Positions 1-5,088 of a stretch of DNA of 13,389 nucleotides are shown here, piece after piece. A program made the translations under genes and the position numbers. The stretch spans positions 1 to 13,389 of the forward strand of contig JAITNB010000022.1 in NCBI GenBank assembly GCA_031290695.1. The letters are read 5' to 3'. Source of the DNA: Coriobacteriales bacterium (GTDB taxonomy: Bacteria > Actinomycetota > Coriobacteriia > Coriobacteriales > UBA8131). The notes under the pieces are model-generated. The model saw nothing but the letters and a program-made list of their open reading frames with translations, made no database searches and had not been told where the DNA came from. Numbering within the stretch: the first letter of the stretch is position 1; each line of letters opens with the position of its first letter.

Positions 1-115
1 ACAGCCCGGTCGGTTGACCAAAGGGGCGGTCATTAGCGGTTTTTGTGGACTCGATAATCCGATCTGCCATGTCGTTGTCCAACACAACAATTTGTCCAAT
101 GCTTGAGGTTGCCAC
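1..115 (-). CDS. N-terminal part of an unrecognised small protein, cut by the window edge
   Basis: A minus-strand reading frame begins with GTG at 113-115 and runs open off the left edge, giving 38 codons (starts MATSSIGQIVVLDND). A very strong ribosome binding site, AGGAGGT on the minus strand at 121-127, sits five bases before the GTG, which supports both the start and the reality of the gene. The sequence is soluble in character, with no membrane segment or recognisable motif. It lies 22 bases downstream of the stop of the minus-strand frame ending at 138, so the two may be co-transcribed. I do not recognise the family. A small regulatory or antitoxin-like protein is possible but is only a guess from its apparent pairing with another small gene. 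The rest of the gene is outside the window. Confidence 0.6.
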   Translation of the reverse strand, partial: MATSSIGQIVVLDNDMADRIIESTKTANDRPFGQPTGL

Positions 116-137
116 GCTGTACCTCCTCTCTTCTGAA

Positions 138-407
138 TTAACTGATGCAGGCGTATTTTACCATAGGAGGAGATTTTAGTAATTCGATTGCTTCTGCAAT
201 CCAAGCAAGCGCGCCGTCAAAGCGATAATCCTTGAACCCTGCCTCTTTCAGGATGGTGGCAACTTCATCTTTTGCGATACTCAGATTGATGAGGTCGGTA
301 ATCGTCCCGCGTTCCTCGGCGATTTCCTTGAGGTAGTCAAAGTAAGTGCCAGCGTAGCCAAAACCGGTGGCATAGCGTTTGGGATCAGAAACGGCTTTAT
401 GCACCAT
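138..407 (-). CDS. Unrecognised 89-residue protein, possibly a 5'-truncated gene remnant
   Basis: The frame starts at ATG 405-407 and ends with TAA at 138-140. A GAGGAA motif about nine bases before the ATG could be a ribosome binding site. The same frame stays open another 25 codons upstream to a TGA at 483-485 with no ATG or GTG in it. That extension reads like ordinary protein (residues such as DWRDAYDNGRSLFYEETAE), so the gene may have lost its true 5' end. The product is mixed charged and aromatic with predicted helices in its second half, and no signal peptide or membrane segment. The composition is intermediate: a 60-base line inside it (301-360) has 33 G+C. It heads toward the small gene starting at 115. 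I do not recognise the family. It could be an intact small gene starting at 407 or a decaying fragment. Confidence 0.45.
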   Translation of the reverse strand: MVHKAVSDPKRYATGFGYAGTYFDYLKEIAEERGTITDLINLSIAKDEVATILKEAGFKDYRFDGALAWIAEAIELLKSPPMVKYACIS

Positions 408-467
408 TTCTGCAGTTTCCTCATAAAACAGGCTGCGGCCGTTATCATACGCATCTCTCCAATCTCT

Positions 468-483
468 ACTGGCGTATACCAGT
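468..483. promoter_or_regulatory. Palindromic operator candidate centred on GTATAC
   Basis: The 16-bp sequence ACTGGCGTATACCAGT has five perfectly paired outer bases (ACTGG/CCAGT) around a GTATAC core. Symmetric sites with a GT...AC core are typical of GntR-family repressors, so a GntR-type operator is a reasonable inference, not a demonstration. It lies about 75 bp upstream of the oxygenase ATG and just upstream of the leftward reading frame, so it could control either direction. No regulator gene is present in the window. Confidence 0.35.
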
Positions 484-484
484 C

Positions 485-546
485 ATTGTCTTAAATGCTA
501 TTATGTTTACAGCATAAAACTTATATGTTTACTATAGTAAGACAAT
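485..546. promoter_or_regulatory. AT-rich control region of the oxygenase gene with nested repeats
   Basis: A perfect 9-bp inverted repeat, ATTGTCTTA at 485-493 and TAAGACAAT at 538-546, encloses 44 bp. Inside are a 5-bp inverted pair, ATGCT at 495-499 and AGCAT at 511-515, and a direct repeat of TGTTTAC at 504-510 and 526-532. The direct repeats are 22 bp apart, about two helical turns, which would place bound proteins on the same DNA face. TATAGT at 533-538 resembles a plus-strand -10 box, but I cannot find a convincing -35 at the right distance. The right arm ends two bases before the ribosome binding site of the oxygenase gene. Confidence 0.4.
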
Positions 547-559
547 TTGGAGGCCAGCT

Positions 560-1612
560 ATGAACAAAATTGAACAACATAAAGCACCGGTAGAAGAAGC
601 ATCTTTGCCAATTATTGATTTGAGTAAAGTGGACGACCCAGCCACACGTGATGAATTTTACAAGGATCTGGGTAGGTTGGTACGTGAGGTGGGGTTCTTT
701 TATATCGTTGGACATGGTATTGAATTGCAAACCATAAGGGAATTTGAAAACATAGCGAAAGCGTTCTTTGCGCTTCCTCAAGAAGAGAAAGATCGTATCG
801 CAATTATCAATTCTCCCAATTTTAGGGGATATATTGCTGCAGACCATGAGGTAACACTTGAATACCCCGATCACCGTGAGCAACTTGATATTGGAGAGGA
901 ATCTGCAGCACTCCCCAAAACTGCGGATAGCCCTGCATGGGAAAATCTACAGGGCCCCAATCAATGGCCAGAGGGGGATCCTGAGTTTAAAGAAAAAGTC
1001 TTGCAATGGCAATCAAGTGTACGAAGGGTATCAATCAAATTGCTAAGAGCGGTCTTGGTTGCACTTGGTCAGTCGGAAGATGCACTTGATGATCTGATAG
1101 ACGGCATACCTAGTCACACGCTAAAAATCATACATTCTCCTGGATCAGATGACCCCAGAGATGCACAGGGTGTCGGCCCACACAAGGACGGTGGGATTCT
1201 TACCGTCCTTTTGCAAGATGCTGTTGGTGGGCTACAAGTGCTTACGTCAGACGGTTGGATAGACATTCCGTACGTTGAGGGCGCATTTGTCATCAATATC
1301 GGTGAGATTTTAGAACTTGTTACCAATGGTTACTTGCGCGCAAATGTTCATCAAGTCATCACACCAAAAGCAGGTATTGACCGTTATTCGGTAGCATACT
1401 TTTTACAGCCTCGGCTCGCGGCAGGAACCTTACCAGTACTGAAACTTCCTGAGCATTTAGCGAGCTTGGCTCGTGGACCAGAAGCTGACCCCAAGAATCC
1501 CCTATTCGACCACGTGGGAACAAATGCGCTCAAGTTTAGGCTGCGCTCACACCCAGATGTTGCAAAAAAGTATTACCCCAATGAATACAAGCTATTTGTG
1601 TCAAAGGAGTAG
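560..1612 (+). CDS. Isopenicillin N synthase-like / 2-oxoglutarate-Fe(II) oxygenase
   Basis: This 350-residue protein has the complete signature of the non-haem iron oxygenase superfamily that includes isopenicillin N synthase and plant gibberellin and flavonol oxygenases. The N-terminal DIOX_N-like part (about 15-135) contains LPIIDLS and GFFYIVGHGI. The catalytic core holds the iron triad His208-x-Asp210 (GPHKDGG) and His264 (ANVHQV), and Arg275-x-Ser277 (DRYSVAYF), which in this family contacts 2-oxoglutarate or the substrate carboxylate. The tail (NPLF...RSHPDVAKKYYP) is also typical. Length is normal. TGGAGG at 548-553 sits six bases before the ATG. No signal peptide, so it is cytosolic. 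The true substrate cannot be read: no peptide synthetase or other pathway gene lies nearby, so penicillin chemistry should not be assumed. It is the only plus-strand gene here and AT-rich (23 and 22 G+C in lines 601-660 and 781-840, against 40 of 60 in ffh), which suggests acquisition. Confidence 0.9.
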   Translation: MNKIEQHKAPVEEASLPIIDLSKVDDPATRDEFYKDLGRLVREVGFFYIVGHGIELQTIREFENIAKAFFALPQEEKDRIAIINSPNFRGYIAADHEVTLEYPDHREQLDIGEESAALPKTADSPAWENLQGPNQWPEGDPEFKEKVLQWQSSVRRVSIKLLRAVLVALGQSEDALDDLIDGIPSHTLKIIHSPGSDDPRDAQGVGPHKDGGILTVLLQDAVGGLQVLTSDGWIDIPYVEGAFVINIGEILELVTNGYLRANVHQVITPKAGIDRYSVAYFLQPRLAAGTLPVLKLPEHLASLARGPEADPKNPLFDHVGTNALKFRLRSHPDVAKKYYPNEYKLFVSKE

Positions 1613-1659
1613 GCGCAGAAGCCGAGGGTGTCAAGTGAGCTGACGAGAGGGAGGGCCAC

Positions 1660-1690
1660 AAGCCTCAAATCCTGGAGGCTTATCGTTTCT
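1660..1690 (+). terminator. Weak intrinsic terminator candidate after the oxygenase gene
   Basis: AAGCCTC at 1660-1666 pairs with GAGGCTT at 1675-1681 around an 8-base loop. The plus strand then continues with the moderately T-rich ATCGTTTCTT. It lies 48 bases after the oxygenase stop and just before the 3' end of the opposing tRNA gene, where a terminator would be expected. The T run is interrupted, so it may be inefficient. The same stem read on the minus strand has no T run. Confidence 0.45.
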
Positions 1691-1699
1691 TGGAATGAA

Positions 1700-1785
1700 T
1701 GGTGTCGGTGGAGGGATTTGAACCCTCACGTCCATTCGGACACTAGCCCCTCAAGCTAGCGCGTCTGCCGTTCCGCCACACCGAC
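1700..1785 (-). tRNA. tRNA-Leu (anticodon GAG), CCA encoded
   Basis: On the minus strand the acceptor arm GTCGGTG (1779-1785) pairs perfectly with CACCGAC (1704-1710). It is followed by discriminator A and an encoded CCA (1700-1702). The anticodon stem CTAGC/GCTAG encloses the loop TTGAGGG, with anticodon GAG at 1750-1752, which reads CUC and CUU leucine codons. A long variable arm (GTCC GAAT GGAC) marks it as class II, as expected for leucine. The T arm has the normal GGTTCAAATCC loop. It lies 72 bases downstream of secG on the same strand, but has its own strong promoter. Its 3' end faces the AT-rich oxygenase region. Confidence 0.96.
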
Positions 1786-1813
1786 ATGAGACTTACCATA
1801 GCAGCGAGAAGAA

Positions 1814-1841
1814 ATTGTAGCAGCACTTCTCTCGCTGTCAA
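1814..1841 (-). promoter_or_regulatory. Strong sigma-70-type promoter for tRNA-Leu
   Basis: Read on the minus strand, TTGACA (1836-1841) is a perfect -35 box. It is followed after 16 bases by TACAAT (1814-1819), which matches the -10 consensus in five of six positions. Transcription should begin near 1807, about 20 bases before the tRNA 5' end. An 8-bp inverted repeat (CAGCGAGA 1802-1809, TCTCGCTG 1830-1837) brackets the -10 box. Confidence 0.85.
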
Positions 1842-1857
1842 GAACTTGCCGCAATCT

Positions 1858-2112
1858 TTATGAGACGATATATCCCTGCGGGTAGATGAGCATGAGTGTA
1901 AGGAGTGTAAGGAAGAACACGACCGCGCAGACAACGGTGATGCGGTCGAGGTTCTTCTGGACGAGGCCGGTACCCGAGGTGTTCGAGTAGACCGAGCCAG
2001 CTATGATGTCTGAGAGCCCGGTACCCTTCCCTGAGTGCAAGAGCACGGTCACGGTCAACGCAATGCCTGAGAGAAGCCAGACAACAAGGACTATACCAAG
2101 TAAGACGGTCAC
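1858..2112 (-). CDS. secG: Preprotein translocase subunit SecG
   Basis: SecG is the small accessory membrane subunit of the SecYEG channel, which moves unfolded proteins across the cytoplasmic membrane. The 84-residue product has the family layout: a first membrane helix (about 2-24, VLLGIVLVVWLLSG), a cytoplasmic loop with HSGKGTGLSD matching the SecG RGKGAGL-type motif, and a second helix (about 58-77, ITVVCAVVFFLTLLTLMLIY). I chose GTG at 2110-2112 because AAGGAG lies five bases before it. A GTG two codons upstream overlaps that site, and a longer 100-codon frame from 2160 lacks one. It sits 91 bases after the ABC ATPase gene and directly before tRNA-Leu(GAG). The adjacency secG to tRNA-Leu(GAG) is also known from E. 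coli (secG-leuU). Confidence 0.93.
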   Translation of the reverse strand: MTVLLGIVLVVWLLSGIALTVTVLLHSGKGTGLSDIIAGSVYSNTSGTGLVQKNLDRITVVCAVVFFLTLLTLMLIYPQGYIVS

Positions 2113-2166
2113 GTTCACTCCTTCGATACGAACCAGATTGTAAAATGGTAAAAACAGCAAGACGGT

Positions 2167-2195
2167 ATCTTACCTCAAAGACGGCCACTTGGCAA
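2167..2195 (-). promoter_or_regulatory. secG: Candidate promoter for secG
   Basis: On the minus strand TTGCCA (2190-2195, five of six to the -35 consensus) is followed after 17 bases by TAAGAT (2167-2172, four of six). This predicts a start near 2160 and a 5' leader of about 48 bases before the chosen secG start. A second -10-like box, TACAAT at 2137-2142, has no good -35 partner. Transcription from the ABC operon may also read through, as I see no terminator after the ATPase gene. Confidence 0.5.
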
Positions 2196-2203
2196 AGCGT
2201 GAA

Positions 2204-2998
2204 TCAAGCAAGCAAAAGCGTGTCTACCGCCTCATCGCTGCCGCTCACCCGTTCAAAGCGCTCAAGCAGCTCGTTCACGGTGAGATTGCGCTTCTCCTCG
2301 CCGCATATATCGAGGATTATCCCGCCCTCGTACATCATGACCAGCCGTGAGCCGTAGGCGATGGCGTCGCGCATATTATGGGTTATCATCATCGTGGTGA
2401 GGCGGTTGCGGTCGATGAGCCTGTTTGAGAGCTCAAGGACCTTTGCCGCCGTCTTGGGGTCGAGTGCGGCAGTGTGCTCGTCGAGCAGCAGCAGCCGGGG
2501 CTGCTTGAGCGTTGCCATGAGCAAGGTGAGTGCCTGGCGCTGCCCGCCGGAGAGCAGGCCCACCTTGGTGGTAAGGCGGTCCTCAAGCCCCAGGTCAAGC
2601 GTTGCCAGCAGCTCGCGGTACTGCCGCTGCTCCTCATGCGAGATGCCCCAGCGCAAGCTCCGCTTGTTGCCCCGGCGAAACGCGAGCGCCAGGTTCTCGT
2701 CGATCCCCATGTTGGCGGCCGTACCCATCATGGGATCCTGGAACACACGGCCGATATAGGCCGCCCGCTTGAACTCGGGTTGCCGTGTCACATCGACCCC
2801 GTCGATGAGGATGCTCCCACTGTCGACCGGGTACACCCCCGCTATCGCGTTGAGGAGCGTCGACTTCCCCGCGCCGTTGCCGCCGATGACCGTGACGAAC
2901 TCGCCCGGCGCAAGGTCAAGGCTCACTGTGTGCAGGGCGGCCTTCTCGTTGACCGTGCCGCTATTGAAGGTCTTTGAGACGTCCTTCACCACAAGCAT
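2204..2998 (-). CDS. ABC importer ATP-binding protein, TrpZ/COG1101-like
   Basis: This 264-residue nucleotide-binding subunit should power the permease encoded just upstream. Visible motifs in order: Walker A GGNGAGKS (39-46), Q-loop Gln87 (VFQDP), signature LSGGQ (149-153), Walker B LLLLDE (169-174), D-loop AALDP, and switch His207 (ITHN). The Walker B segment reads DEHTAALDP, with His where most ABC ATPases have Pro. To my knowledge this is normal for the uncharacterised COG1101 group that pairs with COG2984 binding proteins and COG4120 permeases. The start at ATG 2996-2998 follows the permease stop by three bases, so translation is probably coupled. Members characterised in streptococci (TrpXYZ) are tied to tryptophan uptake; the ligand here is inferred only. 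Confidence 0.9.
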   Translation of the reverse strand: MLVVKDVSKTFNSGTVNEKAALHTVSLDLAPGEFVTVIGGNGAGKSTLLNAIAGVYPVDSGSILIDGVDVTRQPEFKRAAYIGRVFQDPMMGTAANMGIDENLALAFRRGNKRSLRWGISHEEQRQYRELLATLDLGLEDRLTTKVGLLSGGQRQALTLLMATLKQPRLLLLDEHTAALDPKTAAKVLELSNRLIDRNRLTTMMITHNMRDAIAYGSRLVMMYEGGIILDICGEEKRNLTVNELLERFERVSGSDEAVDTLLLA

Positions 2999-3001
2999 CG
3001 G

Positions 3002-4003
3002 CTACCCCGCCTTCCCGCTGCGCCCGTCATCGGGGCGCTTGAGCGAGCGCATGACCGTCTTGCCGTAATCCCTGAAGATGGGAAGGGCGAGCGCGATGGT
3101 GACCGTGAGGGCAACAAAAAGCCTGAGGTTGTTCGCGGGAAGCCCCAGCCCAATGACCTCGGCGATGATGACGCGGTAGATGACCGCCCCGAGGATGACC
3201 GCGACGAGGGTGTTCTTGAACGACCGGGTGCCAAAGAGCACTTCTCCGATAATAAGGGATGCCAGCCCGATGACGATGGAGCCTATGCCCATCGATATGT
3301 CGGAGAAGGTCTGGTACTGGGCGATAAGCGCACCGGCCAGCCCCACCAGGCCGTTTGAGACCATGAGGCCGAGGATAATCATCGTCGAGGTGTTGACGCC
3401 CTGGGCCCGCACCATGTTGGGGTTGTTGCCCGTCGCCCGCACAGCGCAGCCCAGCTCGGTGCCAAAGAACCAGTAGAGGATGGCTGCGACAACCAGCACG
3501 ACGGCAAGGCCCACCGCCAGTGCCGAGAGGTCGTTTGGCAGCCCGAGCTGCTGGAGGGGCGTGAACACCGAGTCGACCTTGAAGGGCAGGAGCGGTATGT
3601 TGGGACGGTCCATGATGAGCAGGTTCACGGAGTAGAGCCCCGTCATCGTAAGGATGCCGGCGAGCAGCGCGGGTATGCGGAGCTTGGTGTGCAAGAGGCC
3701 GGTCGCCAAGCCGGCGAGGAGCCCCAGCGCGAGTGCGGCAAGCGTCGCGAGGACGGGGCTTATCCCCGCGGTTATCATGCGGGCCGCGATGGAGGCGCCA
3801 AGGGTGATGGTGCCTTCCACCGTGAGGTCGGCAATGTCGAGGATGCGGTAGGTGATATAGACGCCGAGAACCATGATCGCCCATAGCAGCCCCAGGGAGA
3901 CCGCACCGGTCATGACGGTCGTCTGCGCCGTCCAGAGCGCGACGAACACCACCGCGACTACCGCGCGTGTTGCCCAGATTCCCTTTGAGGACCTCGCGCT
4001 CAT
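3002..4003 (-). CDS. ABC importer permease, TrpY/COG4120-like
   Basis: The 333-residue product is strongly hydrophobic with about eight to ten membrane helices and belongs to the branched-chain amino acid / sugar permease superfamily (BPD_transp_2). Family features are the N-terminal ITYRILDIADLTVEGTITLGA segment, ALLAGILTMTGLYSVNLLIM, and the cytoplasmic ATPase-contact loop TELGCAVRATGNNPNMVRAQG (about 188-208). An additional hydrophobic helix (about 12-30) precedes the usual start of the family core. The C-terminal tail is short and basic. It starts six bases after the stop of the binding-protein gene. The ribosome site there is poor, which suggests coupled translation; the next Met (MTGAVSLG) is a possible shorter start. 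It would form the membrane channel with the ATPase encoded downstream. Confidence 0.9.
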   Translation of the reverse strand: MSARSSKGIWATRAVVAVVFVALWTAQTTVMTGAVSLGLLWAIMVLGVYITYRILDIADLTVEGTITLGASIAARMITAGISPVLATLAALALGLLAGLATGLLHTKLRIPALLAGILTMTGLYSVNLLIMDRPNIPLLPFKVDSVFTPLQQLGLPNDLSALAVGLAVVLVVAAILYWFFGTELGCAVRATGNNPNMVRAQGVNTSTMIILGLMVSNGLVGLAGALIAQYQTFSDISMGIGSIVIGLASLIIGEVLFGTRSFKNTLVAVILGAVIYRVIIAEVIGLGLPANNLRLFVALTVTIALALPIFRDYGKTVMRSLKRPDDGRSGKAG

Positions 4004-4009
4004 CTCAGT

Positions 4010-5032
4010 TTAGTGCACGTACTGCTGCAGTGCGCTGGGGATCGTGATGCCGATGGAGCTCGCTACTTCGCCGTTGATGTAGTAGTCATAGGAGCTTGAG
4101 CGCTCAATAGGCATCTTTGAGACGTCCTCGCCCTGCAGCGCCCTTATCGCCATGAGGCCGGTCTGATACCCCAGGTCATAGTAGTTGATGCCAAGGGTGG
4201 CAAGGCCGCCGTTCTCGACCATTCCTTGCTCGGCGCAGATGACCGGTGTCTTGCTCTCCAGTGAGACCGAGTAGACCGTGGGCATCGTCGAGGCCAGGAC
4301 GTTGTCGGTGGGCAGGTAGAGGGCGTCGACCTGCGACGCGATGGAGGTGCAGGCCTGCTGGACGTCGTTGGAGTTGGCGATGGTGACTTCCTTCCAGGTA
4401 AGCCCTTTGCCCTCGACGATCCCCTTGGCTATGTCTATCTGCAAGCGGGAGTTGTCTTCGTTCGAGCTGTAGATAAAGCCGATGACCTTGGCGTCGGGGA
4501 CGATTTGCAGCAGGAGGTCGATCTGCTCCTCGATGGGGTTCATGTCGGTCGTGCCGCTCACGTTGCGGCTGGGCGCGTCATTGAACTCGACAAGCCCAGC
4601 GACCTCGTAGTCGGTGATAGCGGTCCCCAGGATGGGTATGGTCGAGGTCTTGCCCGCAACCGCCTGTGCAGACGGGGTGGCTATGGCGAGGATAAGGTCG
4701 CTCTTGTCGGCAATAAGCTGGTCGGCGATGGTGGAGAGGTTGTTCACGTCCCCTGAGCCGATCTGCACGTTGAGCGTCACCTTGTCGCCATCGACATAGC
4801 CGTTGCTAGCCAGGGCATCGACGAAGCCTTCGCGTGCCTGTGTGAGCGCGGTGTGCTCCAGCAACTGGATGATGCCGACTTTTAGAGGGGCCGTATCTGT
4901 GCCGCCGTCGCTGCTGCCTGTGGGCTGGTCGCCGCCCGAGGGCTGGTTCCCGCCGCAGGCCGCGAGGGCGAGCACCATGAGCGCGCTCAACGCGAGCGCA
5001 CCCATCCTTGCAAACTTCTTTGAGACCTTCAT
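4010..5032 (-). CDS. Substrate-binding lipoprotein of a TrpX/COG2984-like ABC importer
   Basis: The 340-residue protein begins with a lipoprotein signal: basic KVSKKFARM, a hydrophobic stretch, then lipobox LAAC with Cys26, followed by a Gly/Ser/Gln/Asp-rich linker (27-48). It should be anchored outside the membrane. The mature domain fits ABC_sub_bind (PF04392): KVGIIQLLEHTALTQAREGF at its start, then DLILAIATPSAQAV, GTAITDYEVAGLV, and NYYDLGYQTGLMAIRALQGED near the end. Start ATG 5030-5032 is chosen for the GGGAGG site seven bases upstream. An in-frame ATG 14 codons earlier lacks one and would bury the signal peptide. It is the first gene of a three-gene transporter operon. Relatives bind tryptophan or other aromatic amino acids, so an aromatic amino acid is likely but unproven. 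Confidence 0.92.
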   Translation of the reverse strand: MKVSKKFARMGALALSALMVLALAACGGNQPSGGDQPTGSSDGGTDTAPLKVGIIQLLEHTALTQAREGFVDALASNGYVDGDKVTLNVQIGSGDVNNLSTIADQLIADKSDLILAIATPSAQAVAGKTSTIPILGTAITDYEVAGLVEFNDAPSRNVSGTTDMNPIEEQIDLLLQIVPDAKVIGFIYSSNEDNSRLQIDIAKGIVEGKGLTWKEVTIANSNDVQQACTSIASQVDALYLPTDNVLASTMPTVYSVSLESKTPVICAEQGMVENGGLATLGINYYDLGYQTGLMAIRALQGEDVSKMPIERSSSYDYYINGEVASSIGITIPSALQQYVH

Positions 5033-5076
5033 CTTGATCCTCCCGTTTCTTCTTGTTTGCTTTCTTGAGCACACTC

Positions 5077-5082
5077 ATTATA
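5077..5082 (-). promoter_or_regulatory. -10 box of a promoter for the ABC transporter operon
   Basis: A perfect TATAAT lies on the minus strand in the 56-base gap between the ffh stop and the lipoprotein start, in otherwise GC-rich DNA. Transcription would start near 5070, leaving a leader of about 38 bases. The -35 is weak: TTGAGG at 5103-5108 is 20 bases away, longer than ideal. The direct repeat CTTGAGCA (plus strand) at 5064-5071 and 5092-5099 flanks the box and might be a regulator site. Confidence 0.45.
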
Positions 5083-5088
5083 GGGGTA

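Noticed and set aside
560..1612. Calling the oxygenase a true isopenicillin N synthase
   Set aside because: The fold and metal ligands are shared by many 2-oxoglutarate oxygenases and related enzymes, and no tripeptide synthetase or other beta-lactam gene is present.
1..1690. Duplicated tRNA-Leu 3' end as an attachment site
   Set aside because: No copy longer than a few chance bases (for example GGTGTC near 1627 and 1169) was found in the left part of the window.
1838..2188. 116-codon minus-strand frame overlapping secG
   Set aside because: It is out of frame with secG, rich in Arg and His, lacks a ribosome site and shows no family features; secG in the other frame has two clear membrane helices and its motif.
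4806..5078. A minus-strand frame starting at the ATG inside TATAATG, considered as a leader peptide for the transporter
   Set aside because: It has no tryptophan or other repeated regulatory codon, no ribosome site, and runs out of frame into the lipoprotein gene; its start lies within the -10 box.
5033..5088. T-box or riboswitch ahead of the transporter operon
   Set aside because: Only 56 bases separate ffh from the lipoprotein gene, too few for a T-box, and no matching stems were seen.
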